From Cephalotus follicularis (Eukaryota; Streptophyta; Magnoliopsida; Oxalidales; Cephalotaceae), in contig BDDD01000026.1 of NCBI GenBank assembly GCA_001972305.1, positions 124,001-188,000 on the forward strand: a DNA stretch of 64,000 bases. The letters run 5' to 3'. Under the pieces are notes generated by a model, which made no database searches, was not told the origin of the DNA, and saw only the letters and a program-made list of their open reading frames with translations. The translations under genes and the position numbers were made by a program. Of the stretch, positions 21,590 through 34,300 are shown one piece after another. Every line of letters begins with the position of its first letter. The first letter of the stretch is position 1.

Positions 21590-23520
21590 AGCCATGATGA
21601 CCGATAGCCTAAGCCCATGGCACTTCGATGTGTCTCTAGAACAGTGCTACTTAAGGTCTTGGTCAGTGGGTAGGCTAAATTTGCCTCCGTGGCAACTCTC
21701 TCAAGGGTACTGTGTCCTCTATCAATGATCTCTCTAGTCAGGTGATACCATCACTGTATATGCTTAGAGCGATGATGAGACCTCGGTTCTTTGGCCTGTG
21801 CAAGAGCCCCATTGTTGTCATAGTACACCACAACTGGACGTGCAATGGTTGGAACTACATCAAGTTCAGTAATGAACTTTAGCATCCAAACAGCTTCCTT
21901 GGCGGAATTTGAGGCTGCAACATATTCCGCTTTCGTGGTGGAGTAAGCAGTAGTCTCCTGCTTGGAACTCCTCCAACTCACAGCACCTCCGTTCAGGACG
22001 AAAACATATCCTGAAACGGACTTGTGATCATCCGAATCACTATTGAAACTAAAGTCTTTACAGCCCTCTAATCTTAACTCACTATCTCCTTCATAGATCA
22101 AGAAGGTATCTTGAGTCCTTCTCAGGTATTTGAGAAACCCCTTGACTGCTTCCCAATGTTTCTCACCAGGATCAGACTGAAATTGACTAGCCATACCCAA
22201 GGCATAAGCGACATCAGGTCTAGTACACAGCATGGCATACACGATAGAGCCAACAGCCAAAGCATATGGCTGCCTACTCATGCAAGCTCTCTCCTAAGTT
22301 ATCTGTGGAGACATCCTTTTGGAGAGGTGAATTCCCTGGCCAATCGGAAGAAGGCCCCGCTTGAAATTGTCAAGGCCATACCGTTTCAGCACCTTGCTGA
22401 TGTACTAGCTTTGGGAGAGTCCCACCAACCTATTAGATTTGTCTTTATAGATCTTTATACCCAATATATAAGAAGCCTCTCCCAAATCCTTCATGGAGAA
22501 GTTCTTGGACAACCATACTTTTAGGGACTGTAACATACCCACATCATTCCCTATGATTAGTATGTCATCCACGTATAGTACCAAGAAAGCGATGTTTGGG
22601 CCATCCTGTTTCTAGTAGACACAAGGCTCATCTATGTTTTTTATGAAACCGAAAGTTTTAACGGTCTCGTCAAAATGGATGTTCCAACTACGGGACGCTT
22701 GCTTAAGGTTGTAGATAGACCTTTAGAGCTTACACACTCTTTGTGGATGCTCCTTGGATGCAAACCCGTCAGGTTGGGACATGTAAATGTCCTCTTCAAG
22801 AAAGCCATTCAAGAATGCTGTCTTGACACCATTTGCCATATCTCATAATCGTAATGAGCGACAATAGCAAGCAATTTCTGGATGGGCTTAAGCATAGCGA
22901 CTGGTGAGAAAGTTTCAGTATAGTCGAGTCTGTGTCTTCGCCTATACCCTTTCACGATCATTCATGTTTTGTATGTCTCTATCTCACCATCAGAGCCAAT
23001 CTTCCTCTTTAAGATCCATTTTCAACCTATAAGGTTAATACCCTCTGGTGCATTGACCAAGATCCATACTTGGTTGGCATCAATGGAGTCCATCTCAGAT
23101 TTCATGGCCTCTAGCCATGCCCTAGATTTAGCACTCTTCACTGCCTCCTCGTAGCTGACAGGCTCGTGATCATCGATGTCATTCAGTTCGTCAGTGCCCT
23201 CAATGAGAAAGCCATATTTCTCAGGGGCAATCGAAACTCTGCCTGATCTGCTTATTACAGGAGTGCCTAACTAAGATCCACTCTCAGGTTGGGAACCTTC
23301 CCCAACTATGTATATAGAGGGTTGAACCTATAATTCCTCCTCATCATGTGGGCTTTCGCCAGGTGAAAACTTTCTCAGTTCCACCTTGCTCCAACTACTC
23401 CCTGCAAGCAGGTATTCCTTCTCTAGGAATGTATCAGTTCTCGAAACAACTACCTTATGATCACTGGGATGGTAAAAGTAGTATCCTCTTGACTCTTTAG
23501 GATACCCCACAAACTGGCAA
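21590..23520 (-). pseudogene. copia 2 reverse transcriptase and RNase H
   Basis: On the minus strand, RGYYFYHPSDHKVVVSRTDTFLEKEYLL (23510-23328) closes integrase. Reverse transcriptase follows in broken frames (GCKWVFKRKIGSDGE, LDYTETFSPVAMLK) to an intact LYVDDIL box (about 22583-22562). The last open frame (22281-21751) is RNase H: AVGSIVYAMLCTRPDVAYALG, KDFSFNSDSDDHKSVSGYVF, TTKAEYVAAS and YYDNNGALAQAKEPRSHHRSKHI. The terminal segment ends LGYRSSWL before the PPT. Several stops and frameshifts make it non-functional. Confidence 0.9.
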
Positions 23521-23529
23521 TGATCCGCT

Positions 23530-24442
23530 CATGCCTCCAGCTTAGAAGGCTCATGCCTCCTAACATAAGCTGGACAGCCCCAAACCCTCAAATGATTCAG
23601 GCTGGGTTTCCTCCCTTTAAATACCTCAAAAGGAGAGGAGGGGATGGATTTAGAACGAATCTAGTTTAGGATGTGCACCATCGCATGCAGTGCATAACCC
23701 TAGAATGATATAGGAAGATCAGCGAAAGACATCATGGACCAGACCAATTCATCAAAGTTTGATTCCTCCGTTCGGAAACACCATTATGCTGTGGTGTTCC
23801 AGGAGGTGTCCATTGAGAGAGAATTCCGTTATCCCTTAGATAACCCTGAAATTCAGCAGATAGGTATTCACCACCTCGATCCGACCGGAGAATCTTAATG
23901 GGTTTACCCATTTGCTTTTCTACTTCTAGTATAAATTCCTTGAACCTCTGAAAGGCTTCAGACTTGTGTTTCATCATAAACATATAGCCATGCCGTGACA
24001 AGTCATTGGTGAAGGTAATGAGGTACGAAAAACCTCCAATAGCATTAACCGACATAGGACTACAAACATCGATGTGGACAAGTCCCAGTATGTCCACTGC
24101 CCTTTCTCCTACCGCGGAAAAGGGAGATTTGGTCATCTTGCCAATTAAACATGGCTCACACATAGGAAAGGACTCCACGTCCTAGATGTCTAAAAGATCA
24201 TCCTTAACCGTACGTGTTAATCTAGCATCGCTAGGATGACCTAATCTGCAATGCCATATGTATGAAAGGTTTACATCGCATATCTGTCGTTGTCTTTTAA
24301 TGCTTGTTCCAGTTTGAATTGTTAAAGCCCTTTGTGCATTTGTATTTAAAACATAGATCCCATTGTCAATGTGTCCATCACATAAAAGAACATTGTTATG
24401 TATAAGTCTATAGCCATATGCAGAAAAATTAACAAGGATCAA
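23530..24442 (-). pseudogene. copia 2 integrase
   Basis: The pre-integrase region (ILVNFSAYGYRLIHNN to LSYIWHCRLGHPSDARLTR, 24442-24182) is separated by a stop from the catalytic core (24178-23732). The core keeps all three acidic residues: VHIDVCSP, LRSDRGGEY and GVSERRNQTL. This is the best-preserved integrase core of the three older copia copies in the window. The C-terminal part (about 23720-23530, frameshifted) includes LGVWGCPAYVRR-like sequence. Confidence 0.9.
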
Positions 24443-24473
24443 GTTTAATCACATGGCCATTACCCAAAAAAAA

Positions 24474-25020
24474 TTAAAAAACGCCTATTACCGTGGTGTG
24501 AATCCTCGATCCATCACCTAAGCGCAAGTCCAAAGCTTCAGCCTCTCTCAGCTGTCTAGCGCCTCTTAGCCCCTGTAAAGAGTTACAAATATTAGTTCCA
24601 CAACATGAATCCAAAAACCAAGTTGAACTAACATTAGTAGCTAGAAAAAGCTCAATCATGAAAGTACCTGACCCTGAGGCTCCTCCTGGCTTGGACTTTT
24701 GGAACTCACTGCATTGTGATCTCCAATGTCCATGCTTTCCACAATAAAAGCAACAGTCATCATCCTGTAGCTACCGGATCGTATCAAGGAAGGATCCCCT
24801 AATAGCTGGCCCTACCAACATAGCTGAATCTCTCCCTTTTATTCTTCTTCCCTTTGGGTTTCATGGGTGCTTTTCCCTTGCACTTGGATCCTCTCGATCC
24901 TCCCCATCTTGGAGCTATCCAGAAAGAACTAGAAGGAAGAAACATCACATTCGACTTGAACCTCCCATGGTCCATGTCAGCTTCGGTCGTGCGAAGCATT
25001 TCCACAAGTTCATGCACTCA
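24474..25020 (-). pseudogene. copia 2 gag C-terminus and protease
   Basis: The gag tail (MHELVEMLRTTEAD, then a basic KGKAPMKPKGKKNKRE stretch, 25017-24800) leads to a CCHC knuckle CFYCGKHGHWRSQC (about 24757-24716) in a shifted frame. The protease (24659-24474) has WFLDSCCGTNIC: the glycine of the catalytic D-S-G box is replaced by cysteine, which would be expected to inactivate it. The frame ends at about 24474 with a short low-complexity AAAAAATT stretch. Confidence 0.8.
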
Positions 25021-25049
25021 TACAATAATGAGCACTCACGTGTATGTCA

Positions 25050-25391
25050 TATAGTCACTACATGATGACTCATGAGAATAGTCAACCTCTTCAACGAGTT
25101 GGCATACAACGTGTTAGTCTATGTGGATAACATATGTACAAGTATGTTATCCTACGGCAAGGAAGGTTCTAGAATAAAGCTTACCGATGTGCTAAGTCTC
25201 ACAACATGATCTCATCATGGTCTTAGTCATCATACTTTATTCCATGTACATTCATTGATTATATATAGATAAACATATATAAATGAACAACTGTCATTGA
25301 TTATAATAAAGAACATCCTTTATTGAACTATAATGTTTATTACAAACTATTGTTATTACATGATAACCTAGCTTGCAGGACTTATCCCTAA
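25050..25391 (-). mobile_element. Copia LTR fragment (family of copia 1)
   Basis: On the minus strand it starts TGTTAGGGATAAGTCCTGC at 25391 and follows the start of the copia 1 3' LTR (8688) for about 340 bp. It then stops and abuts gag of copia 2. It does not match the copia 2 3' LTR, so the two ends of copia 2 are not a matched pair. Confidence 0.7.
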
Positions 25392-27525
25392 CAAATGATT
25401 CAATAGAAGTGTCCACATTAGGAATCCAATTATCTTTCAAGACGTCAATAAAAGTTCCATTACCTATGTGCCATTTCATCCCTTTATTTAGGACCTCTTT
25501 AGATGCATGTATACTCCTCTAGGTGAATGATGGATTATGACCAATTGGTGCTTCAAGGAAACTGTCATAAAAAAATTATTTAGCTTTCAAGACTTCACTA
25601 CATAGTGAATATGCATCAAACATAAGATGTCTCCCTTCTTTGGCTAACATAGCTAAATTAAAGGCTTGAATATCCCGAAAGCCCATGCCTCCATGCATTT
25701 TTGATGCACACAACTTTTGCCATAATACCTAATGAGTTGTTCATCTCGAGTCTAACCCCACCAGAAGTTACAAATAACAGAGTTGAAATCCTCGCATAAC
25801 GAGATAGGGAGTTTAAAGACTAACATTGAGTAGGTTGGTAATGATTGAGCAACAATATTTATGAGAATTTCCTTACCTATAATAAAGAGTATTTTCTCCT
25901 TCCATCCTTTGAGCTTTCCCCAAATCCGTTCTTTAAGATTTTGGAACATCCTCATTTTTTATCTTCCAATGCATGCAGGTAAACCTAAATATTTATCATA
26001 ACTTTTATCGTTGCCCGCTTCTATGACTTGAAGGATGCTATTTTTGACCTCCATATCAGTATTCGGGCTAAAGAACCCCATTTTTATTTACATTGATATT
26101 TTGACCCAATTTCTCATCGTATACCCTTAGTAGATTTCTTATGTTGGAGCCTATAATGTAACTTTCTTTTGCGAACAGTACAATATCATCCAGAAACAAG
26201 AGATGGGAAATTTGGGGACCTCCTATGCAATCTTTGATTCCTTGGATTTGGTTATCTCTACTAGAAGTATCTATCAAAGAAGACAATCCTTCAGTACACG
26301 ACAAAAACAGGTACGGGGAAAGAGGATCACCTTGACGAAGACGTATGGTTGGGACCATCCTTTTGCATGGCTCTCTATTAACTAGCATTGAATAAGTTGT
26401 AGATGTAACACATTTCATAAGTAGGCCAATCAACTGCTCATTAAAGCCTAATTTTTGCATTATGCTCTTCAAAAAAATCCATTCCGCTCTATCATATGCC
26501 TTGCTCATATCAAGTTTGATTGCCATCAAACCTTAATTCCCCACATGCCTACTTTTTAATATGATGCATAACTTCAAATGCCACTAAGACATTATCAGTA
26601 ATGAGCATACCCAGCACAAAAGCACTTTGTTTTTCAGAGATGATTACATGCAGGATCTTTTCAATTTATTGGCTAGTACCTTAGAAATAATATTATAGAT
26701 CACATTGCATAAGCTAATGGGGATATAGTTAGAGACTTTTTTAGGATTTTTTACCTTTGGAATCAAGGCTATATGGGTATGATTTACTAACCCAGGTATG
26801 GCTTCTCCTAGGAGCACCGACTGTACTGGTGCAGCCAAGTCATTCCCCATCGTTTTCCAAAACTTATGGCAGAAAATCGTATACATACCATCACGTCTAG
26901 GGGCCTTTGTAGCATGGATTTGGTTAAGAGCTATCTCAATTTCCTCTCTTCCAAACACAGTGCACAACTCCTCATTCATAGCATCTATCACCTTAGTCTC
27001 TACATGATCCAAGACTCTATGGACGTTAGTAGGTTGGTCCAAATAGAAGATATTTTGGATGTAACTTTCTATAATCCTCTTATACACTGCATCATCTTCC
27101 CACCAACTACCCTAGTCATCTCTAATCCCTTTGAAATGGTTCCTACGCTATCTTCGGAATGCTTTCGAGTGAAAGAATTTAGTATTTTTACCACCGTCTT
27201 TAAGTCGCGCCACCCTTGATCTTAGACGCCACATTATTTCCTTCATCTCTAGTAAATCATTAAGTTCCTTCTTAGACTTCTTAATCTCATTAACATCGCC
27301 GTCTACTATGAAAGAACTTAGGAAGGCCTTTTTCTCACTAACCCGCCAGCCTAAAAGCCCAAATGAGTCTCTGCACCACTTTGATAGATTGTCCCTACAT
27401 ATACGAATTTTAGAGACTAGATTATTCGAACCCAGTTTGTAAATCCCATCCTCCCACGTGTCCTTCATGATTTCCTCACATCTAGCTTCCTTCACCCAAT
27501 ATGCCTCAAATTTAATTGCCTTCAT
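25392..27525 (-). pseudogene. LINE reverse transcriptase
   Basis: The linker FEAYWVKEARCEEIMKDTWEDG...SRVARLKDGGKNTKFFHSKA (27525-27148) leads into RT. Landmarks are ALNQIHATKAPRRDGMYTIFCHKFWKTMG (27087-26644 frame), HTHIALIPKVKNPKKVSNYIPISLCNVIYNIISKVLANKLK, then KLDMSKAYDRAEWIFLKSIMQKLGF (26529-26068 frame). The catalytic box reads LLFLDDIVLFAKE where plant L1 elements usually have FADD; the two Asp are kept. After it come IWGKLKGWKEKILFIIGKEILINIVAQSLPTYSM and MKWHIGNGTFIDVLKDNWIP. Stops between these blocks disable it. Confidence 0.88.
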
Positions 27526-27710
27526 TCTTCTTTGTTTCTATCTTTGTGTCCATATAAGGATAGCAATACCAGACAATGAACCAAAACAGCACTGACCTCA
27601 TGCTTTACTGTTGCCCTGGGTAACAAAGACAACCACTTTATAGCACTGACACACCTATCCAGTCTACTACGTACCCGATCACTTTAGTTTAGGAAATAAA
27701 AAACCTATTA
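25392..27710 (-). mobile_element. L1-like LINE, 5' and 3' truncated
   Basis: Minus-strand frames give, in order, a decayed endonuclease C-terminus (about 27700-27540, LDRCVSAIKWLSLLPRATVKHEVS), the endonuclease-RT linker, reverse transcriptase and part of the C-terminal region. The 3' part is cut at 25391 by the LTR fragment, so the poly(A) tail and duplication are absent. This order and the motifs are those of plant L1 elements. Confidence 0.88.
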
Positions 27711-28120
27711 AAAAACTTGACTATTTAATTACCTTCCTTCTTCCTCTATGTTATGTTATCATTATATATATATACTTTTTTTTTGTAAAAATTAGTAAAA
27801 AAATCGTATGTTGACTATTTTTGTGTGGTTTGATAAGACTTTGATTCCCTTCAAATAAGAAAATCAGTAATAACACACATCAGAAATTTAAAATTTTTAT
27901 TGATTCTTTTGCTAAAAAATAACCCTATTGTATTCAAAAATATTATGAAGACGGTTAGAAACAATTTCATACCTCCATTGATAATCAAAAATATTTTTGA
28001 AACTTGAATGCGGTTTGTAAACACACTATTTTGTACCTTAAATATAAAAACATTCTGTCAAGCTGAATGATGTAAAATTGTCTCTACGAAAAATAATGAT
28101 CTTATAGCTTAGTTATTACA
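27711..28120. other. AT-rich unassigned stretch
   Basis: About 410 bp contain a short TA repeat and a T-run near 27760-27790 but no recognisable domain, LTR end or ORF. It may be the upstream part of the LINE or flanking sequence. I cannot assign it. Confidence 0.5.
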
Positions 28121-28721
28121 TTTTTAATTTTGATCACTAGTCAAATTAGAGTTTGATGATGACTGAATTCAAACTTGATTAAGAGGGGTACATGGCAGAC
28201 TCTTGACCTGCCAAACTAACTCCCCAGAGGAAGGCCAATACTGAGGATCCGAGGAAGATCATCCAAGGCACACCAAGATAGGAAAATCTGGGGAAGATTC
28301 TAGTCTAGATACTGACACCATCAGCTACTTCACATTGACATCCACACATTTCTCTCCAGGTAAAAGTGGTGATGCTCCAGATACACGTGACATTACCTTG
28401 GGGAGTAAGGAAGTAACAAACCTGATGTAAGTTATTAGTTCCCATTCAATGAACACCTAGAATAGGTACCAGTGTCATTCTGACACATCAAGTATAGCCT
28501 TTAAATACCTTTCACCTATCACGTTTAAAGGGTTCAGACTTTCTCAATATACACATAGGGTATGTTTCTATCTATAGAAACTCTCATACCTCAGACCACC
28601 TCGATTCCATACTTTTTTTATGATTCTCTATCATGGCTAGCACTAGCTTGACCATTGGAGAGTAGTCCTGAAGATAGAACTTTGGGCCTACATTCTCACC
28701 TTTGTTTTCAATCTCATATCT
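28121..28721 (+). mobile_element. Possible Tat/Retand LTR fragment
   Basis: The block contains a TATA-like CCTTTAAATACC (about 28496), then CACTAGCTTGACCATTGGAGAG (about 28640). The latter resembles the ACTTGACCGTTGGAG phrase common in Tat/Retand LTRs. It ends where the gypsy LTR begins at 28722. It could belong to the same element as the integrase at 17464, but that is inference. Confidence 0.4.
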
Positions 28722-29313
28722 TGTAATACCCGAGTTATAGGTGTCCTTAATTATTTGTATTTATATGGTATTGTATGCTATTGTATTGATGGATGGCATG
28801 TAATGTATATGGTATTATTGTATTTTCATTTTTATGGTTGTTTATGGGTAGTGTGGGTTCAATCGAACATAGGGTTTGTTTTTGGGTTTTTCCCCAAAAG
28901 AGCCTATATATAGATTAACTCCTTCTCATATTCTTATTTTCATTTATTCTTCTCCTTTTCTAGCAAGAAAGAGAGTGAGCTAGAAAGAGAAAGGTCAGAA
29001 TCGAGCAATGAAGGATCCACTGGATTCGTGGCATAGTTTGGAACTTCAAGGAAGGATAAGAACAAGGATTCAACAACGAATACCGCCTGTTCTTCGTTCT
29101 AATTAGTTTTTGGTAGGTTCTATGTATATGCTTTGAACTCATGCATTATGTTGAATTGAATGGTTATATGGCTATGGAATGATTTATATATGTTAGATGG
29201 ATAAGTTAGGGTGATTGTTCTTGTTAATTACGAATTAAAATGGAAATCAGAGAGAGAATTGAGAGTTTTGGGTATTTCGACCCTAATCTCCTTTCCCCAT
29301 TGATTATGGTTTA
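28722..29313 (+). mobile_element. 5' LTR of the gypsy element, first part
   Basis: It begins TGTAATACCCGAG and matches the LTR at 58407 closely in order (TATGGTATTGTA, GATGGATGGCATG, GGTTTTTC, TATATA). A TATA box CTATATATAG lies at 28904-28913. It stops at GTTTA (29309-29313), the duplicated target of copia element 3. Confidence 0.9.
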
Positions 29314-31876
29314 TGTTAGATTAGGGTGTCTCTACAACCCACGAGGAGGTTGCAGACATATGTTCTCAGCATATGATACACTCATGTGTCGTACATTCTT
29401 AGTTCCATTTGTGTTCTATTGTGCATATTCAGAAAACATTGGCATCTTGCTATATGTAGAATCCCAAACTGTCTCAACGGATCAGTTGATCACCATGTCA
29501 ACTGAATACACATATAGCGCCTTGTCCAAAAAGGGTTGGATCTCGTGCATGAGAGGTTATGAGAATGAGATCCTTACTCCCTTGTGACAAAAGTTCCAAG
29601 TCATAGGTTCACTTTCTTAGGGCAATTGATAAACCGCAAAGACTTGCCGTGTTATGCTTGATCCGAATGGTAAAGGAGGATGGATTATCTTATTACCATT
29701 TGGGTTTTACCCTAAAGCTGATGTGGGGTGCGTGCAGATATGTTATCTATTTGGAGAGTCAACACCTCTGTCAATAGAGTTCCTATTGTCGCGGTAGTGC
29801 TTAGTCAAAGGTGACTAGTAGATCATATGTGATCTATGTTGTGTTCTTAGACCTAAGCGGCTGGCATGCATTGTGCAGTAACTGCTTGGTTTTGATTTTT
29901 GCCTTCCCTAACACTAGCCACGTGCTGGCAAATGTCTTTGGGCCTAGTGGGAGCTGCATTGAGATGTATGGGCGAGTGCACAATATGGAATCGTCACACT
30001 CGTTTTGAGGGTTATAGGATTTATAACATCTGTGACCGTTGAAGACATAAAGTCCCGACCGTGCACTGGGAGATAGGGAATGAGAGATTTCCGGAGATGT
30101 CTCCCACAGTCTCAGTGCGTTCATAGAATTATAGTTATCGCGGTTTTACCTAGGGGTGACATTTATCCAAACGCTAGTCCGTGGTCGGAGCCGAGATGAT
30201 GAAGGATACGCGGCACACAAACCGATGACAGTGATAAAGCATTGGGGAACCGACAAAGGAATGATAGAAGTTGTACTTTGTGGTCCACGAATCCGGTGGT
30301 GATTATAGATCACACCGGGGCTATCAACTGGATAGTCATACCAGAACTTTGGCATGTTCTGGGAAATTTATCATCGTACCGGAAATCCACCATGCTTTCG
30401 AGTCCTGCCTGATTATTAGAAAAGTGACGCATGCTGCACACATTCTCACTTGGTGGTAAATCTAGTTTTTATCTAGTATATATTAATTTGACATTTGTGT
30501 ATTGTTTCACTCTCCACAATTTGCCTTTTTAATATATAAAGAGATTTTAAAGCTGGAGCATGATTTAATTTTAATTAAATTAATTAAAGATAGAGTCTTT
30601 AATTATTTAAAGTGAGAGACTTTAATTAAATTGTAAAATATAGAAAGAGAGAAATTTAATTAATTAAAGAGAGAGACTTTTATTAGTAATGGGAGAAACA
30701 AATTTTAAATTGAAAGAGATTTTTTTTAAATCGTGAAAAGAAAAATGAGAGAGAGACTTAATTTTAATTAAGTCAAAATCAATTTTTAAGTCAATTTTTA
30801 CCTCTCTCTCACACTCTCACCCATTTCTTCTCTCCTGCACCATTCGTGCGTTTTGGGCAGCAGAGACGCTTTAATGCCAAGGGGCACGATTCAGCCGGGG
30901 AGACGACCGGCGCTTCGCGTTGGTGACCGGGAGAAGGCGGGCGTCCTTCTACGGTGAGTCTCCTTCCCTCTATCTCCCGATTTCTCCCTTTTTCTCTCGG
31001 TGGAGGCAGAATCGGTTTTTGCCATCCACTTGCTCCCAACGTCTCTTTCCGCCGCCGATGGTCACCGGTAGGTGGAGCCAACCTTTGGCTCTACCTATCT
31101 TGACTCTAGATTATGTTATTTCGACGTTGATTGGCCGATTTTTGGTTGGAGAGTTGACTCTACTGAGTCAACTCGCTTTGAGTTGTGACTTGGTGTTCCG
31201 CACCAAGTCACGGTGAGTCTGTGGTGTATGTGTGTCGCCTGAAGACGCTGACGTGTGTTTGGGTCTTTGCCACCGCTGATGGTGAATGGTGAGTCAACTC
31301 AATGACTCACCGTCGACCGTTCTTAGCATTCCAGGCTGGGTCTCACCGAGTCTCAGCCACCAGTGTGAAGATCGGGGTGTTGGCGTCCATATATGTCACG
31401 CCCGGTCAATGGTGAGTTGACCGAGACTCACTAAGTCTGAACTCAGTGAGTCGACGCCGATGTCCGCCGTGTTCCGGTGTGATTCCCGACGAGTCTCCGC
31501 CAAAAACGGGTATAGCGGATTTTTTTCGAGTCCGTTGGTGTCAAGATCGTTGAACTGGCCGAAATTTGACGGGGGTACCGGTGACAGGCAGTGGCTACTG
31601 CAAGTGTGTAGCGGCAAAGTGGTGGAGCCTCCAATGGTTGTATGGTCACTTCCCTTTTGTATTTATGTTTTCCGCTGTGTTTACGATTTATGGTTTTGCG
31701 TGCATGCTTGATTTCAAAATTGTTCGATTGAAATTCGAACAAAGATACTAGGCATAATGATTTTGGTAGCAAGATGTTAGTGTGAACCTTGACTTGCTAT
31801 CTTGGTGTTTTGAAAAATTATACACACTAGCATCCTAGACCCAAAATCGACCGGGAACCCTCTCGGGTTTTCAACA
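29314..31876 (+). mobile_element. 5' LTR of copia 3
   Basis: Runs TGTTAGATTAGGG to TTTTCAACA, 2563 bp. It lacks a short segment (GAGGCATGACACTAAACTGA region) that the 3' LTR has near 50390, and has fewer copies of the TTAATTAAAGAGAGAG unit. A TATA candidate, AATATATAAAG, lies near 30530. Open frames at 30809-31772 are LTR sequence repeated at 51675-52240. Confidence 0.92.
31151..31452. repeat. TGAGTCA-centred inverted repeats in copia 3 LTR
   Basis: Three hairpin-capable pairs occur. GAGTTGACTC and GAGTCAACTC are separated by TACT (31151-31174). GGTGAGTCA and TGACTCACC are separated by 6 nt (31288-31311). GACTCACT and AGTGAGTC are separated by 12 nt (about 31424-31452). The core TGAGTCA equals the GCN4/bZIP site. 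The 3' LTR repeats the set at 51966-52268. Confidence 0.85.
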
Positions 31877-31878
31877 AG

Positions 31879-31890
31879 TGGTATCAGAGC
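31879..31890 (+). promoter_or_regulatory. Primer-binding site of copia 3 (tRNA-iMet)
   Basis: TGGTATCAGAGC lies 2 bp after the LTR end. It is the standard plant PBS complementary to initiator tRNA-Met. Confidence 0.95.
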
Positions 31891-34300
31891 AATCCGTTTA
31901 ATTTCAATTGGACTTTAATTTCGGTTTTGGTGGCTAATTTGAAATAATTAAAGTACCTGGAATTCTCGTTTAATTCCCTTCCCATGGTTGTTTTATAAAA
32001 TAAAATATATTTTTTTGGGAAACTAGGTTTTAAATAATCTAGTGGGAGGTTTACTGGAATGTCGGAGAACTTGTGGAATTATTTTGATTGGCCATCGGAA
32101 ATTGAAATTGCTTGTGTTTATTTAAAGTCTATAGTGGATGTATATTTTAAATGTCTTATGCATGATGGTAGGATATGGGATTGAACCTAGCTTTTGGTTT
32201 CTTTTGTGGATGGTTTAATTCGCTTTATTATCATGTACTTTATTTGGTATGTATTAAGGTTTCCTGCGAGCACCTTTTGTTTCCTTATTTATTTTATTTT
32301 TTCTCCCTCCAATTTTGTATTCTATTCTTTATTTTTTAAATGTATTTGAGAAATTTCATTTTGTAAACAAAGAAGAGAAGAATGAGAAAGGAGCGAGAAG
32401 AGGAAGAACAAGGAATTTGCAAGACCAAGTGATGGCCATGTATGCATGGTGCATTTTGTAATAAAGAAGTATTGAATAGTTCACCTAGGAGACCGAGGGA
32501 TCACATACGCTTGTGTGATCTCTCATAGATTTAATCCCTGGCTAGACCATATTTATTTCTAAGAGCGAAATAGGTTGCATGAGATGGATGTTTTCTTTTT
32601 GCAAACAAATCCAAACACGTCAAGCAGGCTAAGCCGTCAAATTGGATTGGAAGATAAAATCAATCTAATAACGGCATGGTAAAATATAAAAGTGTATGAC
32701 ACCTAAAAATCCTCCAAATTGAAATAATAAGTCCATAAGCGGTGGGACATAAGGTTGTCCCATCGTTGGCCTTTCATAATTTTTGTTGAATGGGGTGGAC
32801 ATATTGGGGATGGCACCAGCTACAGCTAATGTCCTCTGTATGACCATTTCTATTCAATTTCAATACTAAGGGAGCACTGGAAGGAAGTAGCCATGGTTCG
32901 GTACCGATGGCACGTACGCGGGCGGGTATCAAAACTAGTTTATTTCTTTGAGGATTGTGGGTTCGGACTTATACCGAGGTCATACTATTGGCATGGCCAC
33001 AACTGTGGATTATATGGTCCAGGAGGCCAGAACTTGTATCGGATCTTGCATTTTGGATAAGAGGCCCTAATGCAAATATGATGATTTAAGCCGAACTTTT
33101 CGGTATTATGGTTTGCGCAGCTACAACTAGGACCATGATATGGCGGGATAGAATTTGATCCCCACTAGGAGGCAAGAGGCTTCCCGAGTTTCACATTGGA
33201 GGTGTGGGATACGATTAGAATAGTGGGAGGAGCCATAATTACACAAGACCAAGGATTATGGTAATAACATCAAATGAATGATCTATTAATATTCTCTCTC
33301 TTTCCTCATACAGGTTGTTAATTTTCCCATACTTGACAAAATACTCATATTGGCAAACAGCACAAATAAATTTAAACAGCATAAATGTTTAATGGCAGCG
33401 TTAGGTATGCTTTATACTCACGAGCATGAGAGAGGCTCTTGTGATGACTGAATATTCCCAACCCTTCATGTTAATCCGTCAGAGAGTTACATGACCAAGG
33501 AGGTCAAATGATTGCATGAATACGAGCGAGCTTGTTGCTTAGTAGTTGATAGCATAGGGCTATGCTTTCAAAGATAGCATGAGCGCTCTGATATCTTAAG
33601 GGCCATCCTTACACAACTGTGAGAGTTGTTTGGCTCTATAGGAGGTAGATTTGGTTCTTGCTAGGACTAAGTCAGCCACGCTCGTACTTCCATCTTCTTC
33701 TTGGACAATATCCAAGAGGGATCATGTTCCAAAGGTAAGGGACCTTAAAAAGAAGGAAGGATCAAGCACAAGGAGTGTTTTGGGGTGCCATTAATGAAAT
33801 GTTTATAAAGGATAATGCTTGTTGTGGGAAGCAAGGCATTAAAAAGGAAAATTGTAAAAGTTCCTTAAATCCACAGGTGGATGTATCTCGGTGTAAGATA
33901 CTTCGACATTTACTTTCTGGCATACGATGTAAGTTGAGCTTGAGTAAGGAACTCATGTTATGACACTAACATTGGTATCTCTATGCAAAGAGCCAAGAGA
34001 AGCTACGCAGCAAGGAGCTGTTAAAGCTGTTGATATACGCCACAATGATGAGTCATGGGATTCACACCTTTTTATAGGTGTAATGAATTTTTTAAATATT
34101 ATGAATGGATATATATTAAAATTGGATCCTTAAATATAAAGAATGTTGTAAGAAACATTGTTTCGAATTGTATGAGATAAGCAAGGAGATTGAATTGCAA
34201 TAGATTCTTTATTCTCATACATAGCAATATTCTAGTTAGTGCAAGAGGCACATGGATACAAAAGGATCTAAGTTTTAACCATTTTATTAACAATTCAATA
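31891..34300 (+). other. Copia 3 internal region without recognisable coding
   Basis: This is where leader, gag and protease should be, yet I find no CCHC knuckle, no D-S-G protease box and no frame above about 65 codons. The sequence is not low-complexity. Either it is extremely decayed or it was replaced by non-coding sequence, as in non-autonomous elements. Confidence 0.5.

Larger units (their letters stand above)
19035..25045 (-). mobile_element. Ty1/copia element 2 (minus strand), 5' end missing
   Basis: In sense order the element runs gag fragment (25020), protease, integrase, reverse transcriptase, RNase H, PPT and a 2.5-kb 3' LTR (21570-19035). It is the same broad lineage as copia 1 and as the 29314 element; RNase H ends in LGYRSSWL, as in the latter. 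The 5' LTR, PBS and gag N-terminus are missing, and gag abuts a fragment of a different copia LTR at about 25050. Confidence 0.85.

Noticed and set aside
30809..31216. Open frames that recur at 51675-51904
   Set aside because: They recur only because the two regions are the paired LTRs of copia 3; the frames are antisense or differ in frame between copies.
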